From Acetobacter aceti NBRC 14818 (GTDB lineage Bacteria > Pseudomonadota > Alphaproteobacteria > Acetobacterales > Acetobacteraceae), in contig NZ_AP023410.1 of NCBI RefSeq assembly GCF_000193495.2, forward strand, positions 3,061,501 through 3,125,500: DNA of 64,000 nucleotides. The letters are read 5' to 3'. The notes beneath the pieces were generated by a model. The model worked only from the letters and a program-made list of their open reading frames with translations, searched no databases and was not told the DNA's origin. The position numbers and the translations under genes are program-made. Below are positions 54,685 through 62,771 of the stretch, in pieces. The first letter of the stretch is position 1; each line of letters starts with the position of its first letter.

Positions 54685-55151
54685 TGACGTCTCCAGTCAC
54701 ACCGGAATCAGGCAAAGGTCCGCGTCGCTTCACGAGTGGTCCTTTCAAGGGACGCTCCCTGAAGCAGCATATCCTGCGTCGCCTGATTCTGGTTCTGCCC
54801 CTCAGTCTCCTGATGATTGTTCTGGCCAAATCAGGCTTTATGGACCGCCTTGTCGATCAGTATACTTTCAAACCGGCGAGCTGGTTTGATGATACGGCTT
54901 TGGTCAGGCATCTGCGGCAGACCATTACGCACAATGGCATGACGGGGGATCGTCCGGACTGTCTGTTGTTCATTGTGAACGGCAACAGTCCTCCAACCGC
55001 CACGATGATCGACGTGATGGAAAAGCATTCCGGAAACTGTCCAAACCCCGATACATCCCTGCCAAAACTGTTCAGCCTGCGTGTGGACAGGGTGGCGGCC
55101 CGTGTGGAAACCGACCAGGGCACACCGGGAGAATTTCACCGTCTCCCATAA
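54684..55151 (+). CDS. conserved-looking membrane-anchored protein of unknown function, coupled to zwf
   Basis: A 155-residue protein whose ATG overlaps the zwf stop by one base, so it is translationally coupled. After a basic N-terminus (SGPFKGRSLKQHILRR) comes one membrane helix (about 32-49, LILVLPLSLLMIVLAKSG) and then a soluble domain likely in the periplasm, with two cysteines (DCLLFIVNG and GNCPNPD). No family is recognised. The tight coupling suggests a role linked to sugar metabolism, but this is inference. A terminator follows. Confidence 0.72.
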   Translation: MTSPVTPESGKGPRRFTSGPFKGRSLKQHILRRLILVLPLSLLMIVLAKSGFMDRLVDQYTFKPASWFDDTALVRHLRQTITHNGMTGDRPDCLLFIVNGNSPPTATMIDVMEKHSGNCPNPDTSLPKLFSLRVDRVAARVETDQGTPGEFHRLP

Positions 55152-55206
55152 TTTCCGGCGCTCTGAATCCGGGAGATTGCCCAGTTCGATAGGCCCGATG
55201 CCCCTC

Positions 55207-55235
55207 TGTGATGACAGATCACGAATTTTTTTTTT
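55207..55235 (+). terminator. intrinsic terminator of the zwf unit
   Basis: GTGAT (55208-55212) and ATCAC (55218-55222) form a short stem with a five-base loop, followed by a run of ten T (55226-55235). It lies about 55 bases after the stop of the coupled membrane protein. Confidence 0.75.
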
Positions 55236-55468
55236 AGAGAACATGAAAAACAGGGCCGTCTGGAAGGATCCCGCGTCTGCGGGTGACTTTTTGTGATGTG
55301 GACCTCGTAATCCGCTGCTGTGCGTCTGTCTGGGGGATTGTCTGAACTGGATAGGGTGGACGTGGCGGGGGAGGTAAGGCACATCTCTTGCTGAGAACTG
55401 TTTCAGGTCGGGATGTCTGGAGAAACTTGTTTGTTTTTTGATGTCCGGACAAACAAGGATGTAACATC
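55236..55468. other. leader of exported protein gene with repeats
   Basis: No gene. Two copies of a 15-bp near-direct repeat (GATGTCTGGAGAAAC at 55412 and GATGTCCGGACAAAC at 55440, 13 of 15 identical) stand 28 bases apart before the start codon. Confidence 0.5.
55426..55457 (+). promoter_or_regulatory. hairpin reaching the ribosome-binding site
   Basis: CTTGTTTGT (55426-55434) and ACAAACAAG (55449-55457) form a perfect 9-bp stem with a 14-base loop. The right arm includes most of the AAGG ribosome-binding site of the exported protein gene that starts at 55469, so it could limit translation. Confidence 0.4.
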
Positions 55469-55870
55469 ATGCGCTTACGCTTTGCCGCTGCCGGCTCGGT
55501 CATTGTCTGTGGTTTGTCTTTCGGGTTAAATGCACCGGCCCAGGCCGCCCCGAAAGCAGAAGCTACCGAAAAAGCTGTTCACTCAGCAGCATTTTTCTCA
55601 GGTGACTGGTCTTCCATGGGCACGGTCGTGACAATCGTTGCCAATCGGGCCGCCGGTCCGGCAAGCCGTCTCATTGTGCATCTGCCGCAGAACCTGCAGA
55701 AGTCCGGTCAGGATACTTTCTCCCTGTCGCAGAAAAGCGCTGATGAGTGGAGCGGCATTCAGAACAACGTAACGCTCTCCTTCAAGCTCGTGTCAGATAA
55801 TTTTGGTATTCTGTCGATGGTGGGTGACAAACCAGACCATCACTTCGAAATGCCTTTGTCCCGGATGTAA
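55469..55870 (+). CDS. exported protein of unknown function
   Basis: A 133-residue precursor with a signal peptide (MRLRFAAAGSVIVCGLSFGL, cleaved after APAQA). The mature domain of about 105 residues has alternating strands (MGTVVTIVANRAAGPASRLIV, WSGIQNNVTLSFKLVSD) and no cysteine. No family is recognised. It lies 22 bases upstream of cobC and could share its transcript, though a link with cobalamin is not evident. Confidence 0.72.
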   Translation: MRLRFAAAGSVIVCGLSFGLNAPAQAAPKAEATEKAVHSAAFFSGDWSSMGTVVTIVANRAAGPASRLIVHLPQNLQKSGQDTFSLSQKSADEWSGIQNNVTLSFKLVSDNFGILSMVGDKPDHHFEMPLSRM

Positions 55871-55892
55871 TAAGACCTCCCAGGCAGGTCTT

Positions 55893-56420
55893 ATGGTTAT
55901 TCGATGCCTTGCCCGGCATCCGCCTGTAGAGGCGCCGCAGGGCATCTGTTATGGTCAGGCAGATGTCGCGCTTGCTGTCGGTTGGGAGGATTTTGCCTCT
56001 CAATTGGCTGCTTCCCTGCGAAAAACAGGCATCCGAAAGCTGTTTGCTTCTCCCTTGGCGCGTTGTCGTATTCCCGCTCAATGGGTGGCTGCGCGTACGC
56101 AGTGTGAATTGCGTTTGGATGAGCGCCTGAGAGAAATCAGTTTTGGGGAGTGGGAAATGTATCCCTGGGACGCTATTCCGCGCAACGCCCTTGATGAATG
56201 GGCTGCGGATTTACTGGAGTTCGCTCCACCCGCAGGTGAAAGCGGTCAGGAACTGATCGCTCGGGTCACGAATTTTTGGAACGAGTGTGAGGCTGGTCCA
56301 TCGTGCGCAATCCTCTCGCATGGCGGACCTTTGCGCGTTCTGGAGGCTCTTGTTGCCGGAAAGAATGTCGATCTGAGTGTGCCTGCGATGCCCTTGGGTA
56401 TGGTGAAGTTAATCCCATAG
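55893..56420 (+). CDS. cobC: histidine phosphatase, probable alpha-ribazole phosphatase
   Basis: A 175-residue member of the phosphoglycerate mutase-like branch. The phospho-accepting His is in CLARHPPVEAPQGICYGQADV, the typical CobC start, and a second His in ILSHGGPLRVLEAL. It would dephosphorylate alpha-ribazole phosphate or cobalamin phosphate in nucleotide-loop assembly. The start at 55893 is chosen from the family; the frame is open upstream in the preceding gene. The neighbouring cobS, cobT and cobU support the assignment. Confidence 0.85.
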   Translation: MVIRCLARHPPVEAPQGICYGQADVALAVGWEDFASQLAASLRKTGIRKLFASPLARCRIPAQWVAARTQCELRLDERLREISFGEWEMYPWDAIPRNALDEWAADLLEFAPPAGESGQELIARVTNFWNECEAGPSCAILSHGGPLRVLEALVAGKNVDLSVPAMPLGMVKLIP

Positions 56421-56519
56421 ATCGCTTTGTTCAGTTCAGGGTAAGGCCCGCAGAGTAGAATTTTAATAAGAGCTGTATTTTTCGGTTTTTTTGAAAATAT
56501 TATAAATATTCATGGCGTT

Positions 56520-57305
56520 TTATCCGGCCTGCGCGGTCAGGGTGACAAGCACAGCAAGCTCCGCAAGCACGGCTTCTGCTCCAAGGATATCGCCGGTAAA
56601 CCCGCCAATCTTTTGCATACTGAATCGATGCATCAGAAAGGTCGCAAATAGGCTCGCAGCAAATGGAGCAACGATTTTATCAGCAGGGATCAGCATCATC
56701 GCAAGCAGCAACGGCGTAAGGAGCGCCGCTGCCAAAGGTCGGGGAGGCAGAGGAAACAGGGCGCTGGCAAGCCCATCCTGTCGCGCGGACTTTCCCCACT
56801 TCAGTTCCAGTAGCATGGTCGCACGCGCGAGACTGCCTGCCAGAATCAGTGATGGAAACAGGAGAGTTGCGGGCAGGGAAGCTATACAGGCGCAGCGGAG
56901 CGCAACCGCAGTGCCCAACGCCAGAGCTCCATAGGAACCGATACGGCTGTCCCGCATGATATCCAGACGGCGCTCCGGCGTTCTGCCGCCGACCAGTCCG
57001 TCGGCACAATCCGCAAGCCCGTCCTCATGCAATCCGCCTGTGATCAGCAGTTGCACCATGACAGCGCAGATAGCCGAGACAGCCGGAGGAAGGTGTGCGG
57101 CAGAGCCAAGCCACATGGCGCATGCCGTCAGCCCGCCAATCAGGCCGCCTGTAAGCGGCCAGACCCAGATCGAACGGCGAAGATCGACGTCTGCCGCGTG
57201 TTTTTCGAGCCAGTGCAGGGGCAGGCGTGTGAACAGGCCAAGAGCCGCGAGAAGGTCGGCGGCGACACGTCCCGAAATCGATCTGTTGTTGCGATTATCC
57301 GGCAA
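56520..57305 (-). CDS. cobS: adenosylcobinamide-GDP ribazoletransferase
   Basis: An inner membrane enzyme of about 261 residues joining adenosylcobinamide-GDP and alpha-ribazole. The start region LLAALGLFTRLPLHW, the metal-binding GGLHEDGLADCADGLVGG and RDSRIGSYGALALG are diagnostic, and several hydrophobic helices follow. There is no ATG at the N-terminus: TTG at 57305, preceded by GAGG and overlapping the cobT stop by 11 bases, is the most likely start. It is cotranscribed with cobT. Confidence 0.92.
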   Translation of the reverse strand: MPDNRNNRSISGRVAADLLAALGLFTRLPLHWLEKHAADVDLRRSIWVWPLTGGLIGGLTACAMWLGSAAHLPPAVSAICAVMVQLLITGGLHEDGLADCADGLVGGRTPERRLDIMRDSRIGSYGALALGTAVALRCACIASLPATLLFPSLILAGSLARATMLLELKWGKSARQDGLASALFPLPPRPLAAALLTPLLLAMMLIPADKIVAPFAASLFATFLMHRFSMQKIGGFTGDILGAEAVLAELAVLVTLTAQAG

Positions 57306-58311
57306 TCCCGGCCTCGGCAAAGGTATGCATGCCGGTATGACAGGCAAGCGCCGCCCGAATCAACGGCACGGCAAGCGTGGCGCCGGATGCTTCCCCCAGA
57401 CGAAGACCAAAATCCAGAAGCGGTTTTTGCCCCAGAAGAGTCGCCAGGCGTATGTGGCCGGGCTCGGCAGAGCAATGCGAGATCCGGCAGTGCGTCAGCC
57501 CTTCAGGATGCAGGACATAAAGGGGAGCGACGGCGGCCGTGCAGACGAAACCGTCCAGAAGCATGGGAATACCATGCATTCTTGCGGCAATGACGGCTCC
57601 CATGATGGCCGCGAGTTCATGACCGCCCAGTCGCCGTGCGATCTGTAGTGGGTCGGCGAAAGAGCTACGATGGAGTTCCAGCGCACGGTCGATGGCGGAA
57701 ATCTTGCGGAGCATGGCGTCATCGTCATTGCCTGCACCGCGCCCGGCCCACTCTTTTCCGTCGCCACCGAAGAGTGCAGCCGAAAGAGCCGCGGCAGGTG
57801 TTGTGTTGCCGATGCCCATTTCGCCTAGGCACAGCAGATCTGTTTCGGGTGAAACGGCATTGAATCCGCGCGTGAGCGTCCGCAGAAACGTCTCGTCGTC
57901 CATGGCGGCGGTCTGCGTGAAATCCGCTGTTGGGCGAAGATCTTCCAGCGTTTCCACAGTCAGGGTTGTCCCGGCATACCGGGAAAGCTGATTGATGGCC
58001 GCACCACCATTACGGAAATTCTGAACCATCAGGGCGGTCACATCCGATGGCCATGCCGAGACGCCCTGCGCTGCGACGCCGTGATTGCCTGCGAAGATGA
58101 TCGTCTGGACGCGTTCAAGTCGCGGAGTGCTGCGCCGTTGCCACGCGCCAAGCCATGAGGTCAGTTCTTCCAGTCGCCCGAGACTGCCGGCCGGTTTGGT
58201 GAGTGTGGCCTCACGTTCGGCAATCTGGTTTATGGCGATGGGATCGCTCAATGCGGGTTCGCGACACAGGGCGCGCAGACTGTCTATGTCTGCAAAAGGG
58301 GGCGTGCTCAT
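57295..58311 (-). CDS. cobT: nicotinate-nucleotide-dimethylbenzimidazole phosphoribosyltransferase
   Basis: A 338-residue enzyme that activates the lower ligand base to alpha-ribazole phosphate. LTKPAGSLGRLEEL near the start, IIFAGNHGVAAQGVSAWP, CLGEMGIGNTTPAAALSAAL and the catalytic Glu in LRLGEASGA are visible. ATG 58311 or 58323 are possible starts; the much longer open frame upstream overlaps the divergent cobU and is not credible. Only about 35 bases separate it from cobU, so the promoters overlap. Confidence 0.94.
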   Translation of the reverse strand: MSTPPFADIDSLRALCREPALSDPIAINQIAEREATLTKPAGSLGRLEELTSWLGAWQRRSTPRLERVQTIIFAGNHGVAAQGVSAWPSDVTALMVQNFRNGGAAINQLSRYAGTTLTVETLEDLRPTADFTQTAAMDDETFLRTLTRGFNAVSPETDLLCLGEMGIGNTTPAAALSAALFGGDGKEWAGRGAGNDDDAMLRKISAIDRALELHRSSFADPLQIARRLGGHELAAIMGAVIAARMHGIPMLLDGFVCTAAVAPLYVLHPEGLTHCRISHCSAEPGHIRLATLLGQKPLLDFGLRLGEASGATLAVPLIRAALACHTGMHTFAEAGIAG

Positions 58312-58346
58312 GGATAGAGACATGCCGTTTTCGGAGGGCAAGGGCA

Positions 58347-58868
58347 ATGATTGAACTGGTTCTGGGCGGCGTTCGTTCCGGCAAAAGTCGCTACGCCGAA
58401 AGCGTGGTGAAACAGCTTCCCGCACCGTGGATTTATCTGGCCACGGGGCAGGCGTGGGATGCGGAGATGCAGGAGCGCATCGTTCGTCATCAGGCTGATC
58501 GGGGCGAGGGCTGGCGCACGGTTGAAGAACCGCTGGAACTGGCGGATGCGCTGGTCGCGGCGGGAGATGCGCCGGTTCTGGTCGATTGCCTGACGCTGTG
58601 GCTGACAAATCTTCTGATGGCGGAGCGTGATATTTCTGTTGCGAAAAAGCGGCTGCTCGATGCGCTTTCCGACCGGAAGGCATTGACGGTGCTGGTTGGT
58701 AACGAGGTCGGTCTGGGTATTGTGCCAGAGAATGCGCTGGCGCGCCGTTTCAGGGATGAGGCTGGCTGGCTGCATCAGGCTATCGCCGCACAGGCTCGGA
58801 AAGTTGTCCTGAGCGTGGCGGGCGTTCCTTGTGTTATCAAAGATACTTCTGGTGCGGCGAAGGATTGA
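58347..58868 (+). CDS. cobU: adenosylcobinamide kinase/guanylyltransferase
   Basis: A 173-residue bifunctional enzyme that phosphorylates adenosylcobinamide and forms its GDP derivative. P-loop GGVRSGKSRYAE, IYLATGQAWDAEMQERI with the following HQADRGEGW (guanylylated His region) and LTLWLTNLL are typical. GGAGGGCAAGGGCA precedes the ATG at 58347. It is divergent from cobTS. A complete insertion sequence begins 109 bases downstream. Confidence 0.95.
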   Translation: MIELVLGGVRSGKSRYAESVVKQLPAPWIYLATGQAWDAEMQERIVRHQADRGEGWRTVEEPLELADALVAAGDAPVLVDCLTLWLTNLLMAERDISVAKKRLLDALSDRKALTVLVGNEVGLGIVPENALARRFRDEAGWLHQAIAAQARKVVLSVAGVPCVIKDTSGAAKD

Positions 58869-58969
58869 ACTTTTGCGTGATCGTATCGTTGAAGGGAGAA
58901 GCCGGCCTTTGGATAGGGAAAGAGAATGGTAATTCCCCTGATATCGGTTCATTCGTAGCGTATTAGTAT

Positions 58970-58977
58970 ATAAAAAG
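58970..58977. repeat. 8-bp target site duplication, left copy
   Basis: ATAAAAAG directly precedes the left inverted repeat and is repeated exactly at 60719-60726 after the right one. An 8-bp duplication is the usual length for ISL3-family insertion. Confidence 0.93.
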
Positions 58978-59001
58978 GGTTCTTCCGCACTTTTCGTGAT
59001 G
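58978..59001. repeat. left terminal inverted repeat of ISL3 element
   Basis: 24 bp identical to the reverse complement of 60695-60718; starts GGTTCTTCCGC. Confidence 0.93.
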
Positions 59002-59069
59002 GGTATCTTGTACTGAGGTTCCGGAACTGGGAAATCCAGAAAGTCGTTCACTTTCATGGATATTCCCCA

Positions 59070-60683
59070 GTGTCACGCCTTCGGTCTCTTGATCTTCCCC
59101 GTTCCCTCGTCGTTCGTCGTGTTGTTGCACTGGATAACAGAGTGGAGATCGAAGTCGGTCTGCGAAAACGGAGTGCAGTGTGTCCGGACTGTCAGTGCCC
59201 GACACAACGCATTCACAGTTTCTATCAGAGAAAACTCGCGGATCTTCCATGGCAGGGCCGTCCAGCCACGCTGATCGTTTCTGTGCCGCGCTTTTTCTGC
59301 CAGACGATGCTTTGTCCACGTCGGACGTTTGTCATGCCCCTTGAGGGGATAACCGTGCGTCATGGCAGACAGACCACACGTCTTGCCGATCTTCATTATT
59401 ATATCGCCCACACCCTGGGCGGTTCCGCTGGAGCACGAATGACCGTGCGCCTGTGTTGCCCCATCAGCGCGGATACTCTTGTCCGCCGTCTTCTCTCACG
59501 TGTGCAGAACACCACAAAAGGCACGGCCCTTACACGTGTGGTGGGGGTGGATGACTGGGCATGGCGGCGGGGACATCACTATGGAACGATTGTGGTCGAT
59601 CTTGAGAAAAATGATGTCATTGACCTCCTGCCAGATCGGGACGCTGATACCCTTGCCCGATGGCTGCAGGTCCACCCCGGTATTGAAATCATTGCCAGAG
59701 ACCGTGCCGGTACTTATGCAGACGGATGCCGCAGAGGCGCACCATCCGCTCTTCAGGTGACAGACCGCTGGCATCTGCTGAAGAACCTGTCAGACGCTTT
59801 TGTCAGCATTCTGGACCGTTTTACGACGACTGTCAGGACCCTGACACGACAGATGAACGTATCAACGGTCGTAAGCAAAATATCTGAAACAATCAGAGCG
59901 CATCCAGAAGAGGCGCAGGCGGTCGTCAGGTCAGCCTCTGGGGAACGGCGTGACATTCTTTTCAAGGAAGCTCTTGCCCTGAAAACAGCGGGACACAGCA
60001 TTCAGGCTATCGCCACAACGATCGGGGTAGAGAGAAAAACCGTGCGGCGCTGGTTTCAGCGGGGCCATGCACCACCATGGAAAAGAACGGTTCCGTCACG
60101 CAGCATACTCGTGCCTTACACAGCCCACCTGGAAAAGAGATGGTCCGAAGGATGTCGCAATAGTCGTCAGCTATGGCGGGAACTCCTGGAGCAGGGCTTT
60201 GCAGGACAATATGGCACCGTCTGGAAATGGGTGGCGACGCGACAGGGATGTTCCGCGAAACTCGTTCCTTCCGCGCATGTCGTTGCACCTCGGGGACGCA
60301 GACTTGCGCGGCTTCTCCTCGCAGAGGATCCGTTATCTGCCGGACAGGAGGGACTGCTGGTTCCTGCCCTTCTGGAAGCTGAACCGCACCTTGCCGTCAC
60401 ACTCTGCTGGCTCAGGAAAATGCAGACCCTGCTCTGTAAAAGGGGTGACACCTGCACGGGAGGCGATCTGAAGGCTCTGCTGGAAGAAGGAAAGACGACG
60501 CTGCTGTCACGTCTGATTCCCGCGCTTGAACGGGATGCGGCTGCCATTGAAGCGTCTCTTGTCACACCTTGGACAACCAGCCCGGTTGAAGGACAGATCA
60601 GCCGACTGAAAATGATCAAGCGAACCATGTTCGGAAGAGCAGGCTTCGAACTCCTCAGGGCGCGTGTCCTTCAGCCCGCATAA
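59070..60683 (+). CDS. ISL3-family transposase
   Basis: A 537-residue DDE transposase. An N-terminal zinc-finger-like region (VCPDCQCPTQRIHSF and CQTMLCPRRTF) is followed by the catalytic domain with VVGVDDWAWRRGHHYGTI, ARDRAGTYADG, TDRWHLLKNLSD and the final Glu region SPVEGQISRLKMIKRTMFGR. An inserted helix-turn-helix (ALKTAGHSIQAIATTIGVERK) lies in the middle. The likely start is GTG at 59070; no ATG fits. The frame is intact and nearly fills the element. Confidence 0.95.
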   Translation: MSRLRSLDLPRSLVVRRVVALDNRVEIEVGLRKRSAVCPDCQCPTQRIHSFYQRKLADLPWQGRPATLIVSVPRFFCQTMLCPRRTFVMPLEGITVRHGRQTTRLADLHYYIAHTLGGSAGARMTVRLCCPISADTLVRRLLSRVQNTTKGTALTRVVGVDDWAWRRGHHYGTIVVDLEKNDVIDLLPDRDADTLARWLQVHPGIEIIARDRAGTYADGCRRGAPSALQVTDRWHLLKNLSDAFVSILDRFTTTVRTLTRQMNVSTVVSKISETIRAHPEEAQAVVRSASGERRDILFKEALALKTAGHSIQAIATTIGVERKTVRRWFQRGHAPPWKRTVPSRSILVPYTAHLEKRWSEGCRNSRQLWRELLEQGFAGQYGTVWKWVATRQGCSAKLVPSAHVVAPRGRRLARLLLAEDPLSAGQEGLLVPALLEAEPHLAVTLCWLRKMQTLLCKRGDTCTGGDLKALLEEGKTTLLSRLIPALERDAAAIEASLVTPWTTSPVEGQISRLKMIKRTMFGRAGFELLRARVLQPA

Positions 60684-60694
60684 TCAAAAAACAT

Positions 60695-60718
60695 CATCAC
60701 GAAAAGTGCGGAAGAACC
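60695..60718. repeat. right terminal inverted repeat of ISL3 element
   Basis: 24 bp ending GTGCGGAAGAACC, perfectly complementary to the left end. Confidence 0.93.
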
Positions 60719-60726
60719 ATAAAAAG
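60719..60726. repeat. 8-bp target site duplication, right copy
   Basis: ATAAAAAG, identical to 58970-58977. Confidence 0.93.
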
Positions 60727-60760
60727 GTCACAATTTTCGGGTTGTATAGTCATCCGATTG

Positions 60761-60787
60761 GGAACGTTTTTTACCGTCAGGCGGGTT
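60761..60787 (+). promoter_or_regulatory. candidate EcfG-type (general stress) promoter
   Basis: GGAAC (60761-60765) is followed after 18 bases by GGTT (60784-60787), close to the GGAAC-N18/19-CGTT pattern of EcfG-dependent promoters; one base of the -10 differs. It points to the OprB porin gene 230 bases away, and the EcfG sigma gene is just beyond. No other gene is in the 60727-61021 spacer. Confidence 0.35.
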
Positions 60788-61021
60788 GTTTTATATATTT
60801 CGGTCATGCTCCGTGAAATTTGCAGCCTGCATGACTGCTGACGGAAGCCTGAACCTGCGTGACACTTAAGACACAGTGCCAACACTTCTTCACTGAGCAC
60901 TACACAGATAAAAACAGGCGCTTTATGGACTCTTGCTGAGCCTCCCTACGGAAATATTTTTGTATGGAAATGTTTTGTCATGTTTTGTGACGGAGCAGCT
61001 ACGCCCCAATAAGGAAAAATT

Positions 61022-62584
61022 ATGTCACGGCAGACCGTCATGTTGAAAACAACCCAAATGCTCCGTTTCGATATCCGCAAGGCTGTCGTAGGTGTGCTTG
61101 CGTGCTTTCTGACTGTCGGTTCTGTTGATGAGGCTGCGGCGCGATCGCCCTATACACACCAGACGAATCAGCCCCAGAAAGGCAACGTATTCTACGATCC
61201 TTCCCCCGATGTCTCGAATCCTCCCATGTATGGAGAGGGGCAGGAGATCGTTCCCCTCTATCAGTCGATCCCGGGATTTCTTCAGGCTCCCTACGGACCA
61301 CCATCATTCGGGCCGCCTTACGGCACTTCGCATCTTTTCGGTGACTGGGGTGGCATTCAGCCGTGGCTGCAGAAGCGTGGTGTTTACGTAGCGGTCAATG
61401 TCTATGAGAGTCTTTCGGGCAATCCCATCGGCGGCAAGAAGCAGACCGTGACGGATGCCGGACAGGTTGGTGTCACTCTGGATATTGACTGGCAGAAAAT
61501 TCTGAATGCTGGCCACTGGTCAGACAATTTCTGGTTGCACATGCTGGCGGTCAACGGACACGGCAGAAACCTGAGTGCCGAGTTTGGCGATAATGCCAAC
61601 CAGGTGCAGCAGATTTACGGTGCGCGTGGTAACGTCGTGGCCCATCTTGTGTGGGCTTATTTTGAAAAATCGATGTACCACAACAAGGTTGATCTGGCGA
61701 TGGGCTGGATTCCGACTGGGACGTTCTTCAATAACTCTCCTTGGGGCTGCTCATTCATGAACGTGTGGATGTGCGGTAACGTCACGCCGACAAAATATCT
61801 GAATGGTGGTCGCGACTGGCCGTCGGGTAACATTGGGACGGTGCTGCGTCTGATGCCGACAAGGCATTTCTACATTATGGGCGGTCTGTTTGCAGTGTCT
61901 CCCCACGCCTATAACGGCGGTATCTCTGGCTGGGCATGGGCGCAGCCGGGACTTGGAAAGCTTTCGACGGAAGTGGAACTGGGGTGGATTCCGGAATTCG
62001 GAAGAGACCATCTGATCGGCCACTACAAGGTCGGCGCGATGTATGACAATTCAAAATATGACGATCTGTACAGGGATATCTACGGTCATGCCTGGGTGAC
62101 GTCGGGACAGCCTGCGCGGCGTCAGAGCGGGCAGACCTCCATGTGGGTCATGATCGACCAGATGCTGGTGCGTCATGGTGATGGACCAATGAATGGTTTC
62201 ATCATCGGCGGTCAGTACAGTTACGCCTCGGGTCAGACCTCGGCGATGAAGAATCACCTTGTCGGGGTGATCATGGATACTGGCCACTGGTGGAACAGGC
62301 CGAAGGATATGGTCGGGTTTGCATTCCAGTGGGCAGAGTTCAGCCGTTCGGCCATCAGGCAGCAGGAAGCGTCTCAGGCTGCGGGGCTGCCGTTCCAGGG
62401 GACGAATTTCGGTGTGCCGTATGGCATCCAGTCTCATGAAAACATCTATGAGTTTTTCTACACGATCCAGGTCATGCCCGGCATCAGTGTGCAGCCTGAT
62501 TTCCAGTATATCCAGCGGCCCGGCGGAAGCACGGTCTTCAAGAATGCCGCTGTCTTCAGCTCGGCGTTCAGCTTTACGCTCTGA
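61022..62584 (+). CDS. OprB-family carbohydrate-selective porin
   Basis: A 520-residue outer membrane protein. After a signal peptide (ending EAAARS, about residue 40) and a proline-rich stretch, the OprB domain begins at SHLFGDWGGIQPWLQKRGV. It shows repeated strand motifs with many aromatic residues, and ends in the barrel signature FSSAFSFTL. These porins admit sugars, notably glucose. AAGGAAAA precedes the ATG; a second ATG 36 bases later is possible. The ISL3 element inserted upstream may have separated it from old regulatory DNA. A strong terminator follows. Confidence 0.93.
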   Translation: MSRQTVMLKTTQMLRFDIRKAVVGVLACFLTVGSVDEAAARSPYTHQTNQPQKGNVFYDPSPDVSNPPMYGEGQEIVPLYQSIPGFLQAPYGPPSFGPPYGTSHLFGDWGGIQPWLQKRGVYVAVNVYESLSGNPIGGKKQTVTDAGQVGVTLDIDWQKILNAGHWSDNFWLHMLAVNGHGRNLSAEFGDNANQVQQIYGARGNVVAHLVWAYFEKSMYHNKVDLAMGWIPTGTFFNNSPWGCSFMNVWMCGNVTPTKYLNGGRDWPSGNIGTVLRLMPTRHFYIMGGLFAVSPHAYNGGISGWAWAQPGLGKLSTEVELGWIPEFGRDHLIGHYKVGAMYDNSKYDDLYRDIYGHAWVTSGQPARRQSGQTSMWVMIDQMLVRHGDGPMNGFIIGGQYSYASGQTSAMKNHLVGVIMDTGHWWNRPKDMVGFAFQWAEFSRSAIRQQEASQAAGLPFQGTNFGVPYGIQSHENIYEFFYTIQVMPGISVQPDFQYIQRPGGSTVFKNAAVFSSAFSFTL

Positions 62585-62654
62585 TTTTTTTTGCGAGTGA
62601 TGGCAGGTTCCGAAAACCTCTCATAATGTGTTGCGTTATTGAAGCAGGGATAAC

Positions 62655-62690
62655 GAGGTCTGCATCCAGATAAGGCAGACCTCTTTTTCT
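62655..62690 (+). terminator. intrinsic terminator of the porin gene
   Basis: GAGGTCTGC (62655-62663) and GCAGACCTC (62675-62683) form a perfect 9-bp stem with an 11-base loop, followed by TTTTT. Confidence 0.92.
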
Positions 62691-62771
62691 CGTGATCAAA
62701 AAAATCTCTGTCTTATGGAACGAATGACTGTCGCCATTCATTGATCCCGTAAGAATAATAGGGGAAAAAAG

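Larger units (their letters stand above)
58978..60718 (+). mobile_element. complete ISL3-family insertion sequence (1741 bp)
   Basis: The element is bounded by perfect 24-bp inverted repeats, 58978-59001 and 60695-60718, beginning GGTTCTTCCGCACTTTTCG. It contains a single full-length transposase gene on the plus strand and is flanked by an 8-bp direct repeat. Perfect ends and an intact frame suggest recent insertion between cobU and the porin gene. No passenger gene is present. Confidence 0.95.

Noticed and set aside
55236..58346. cobalamin riboswitch near the cob genes
   Set aside because: No B12-box-like sequence was seen upstream of cobC or between cobT and cobU; the latter gap is only about 35 bases.
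62721..62760. EcfG autoregulatory promoter at GGAAC upstream of ecfG
   Set aside because: A GGAAC is present, but no CGTT-like -10 lies at the right distance; the nearest CGT is 26 bases away.
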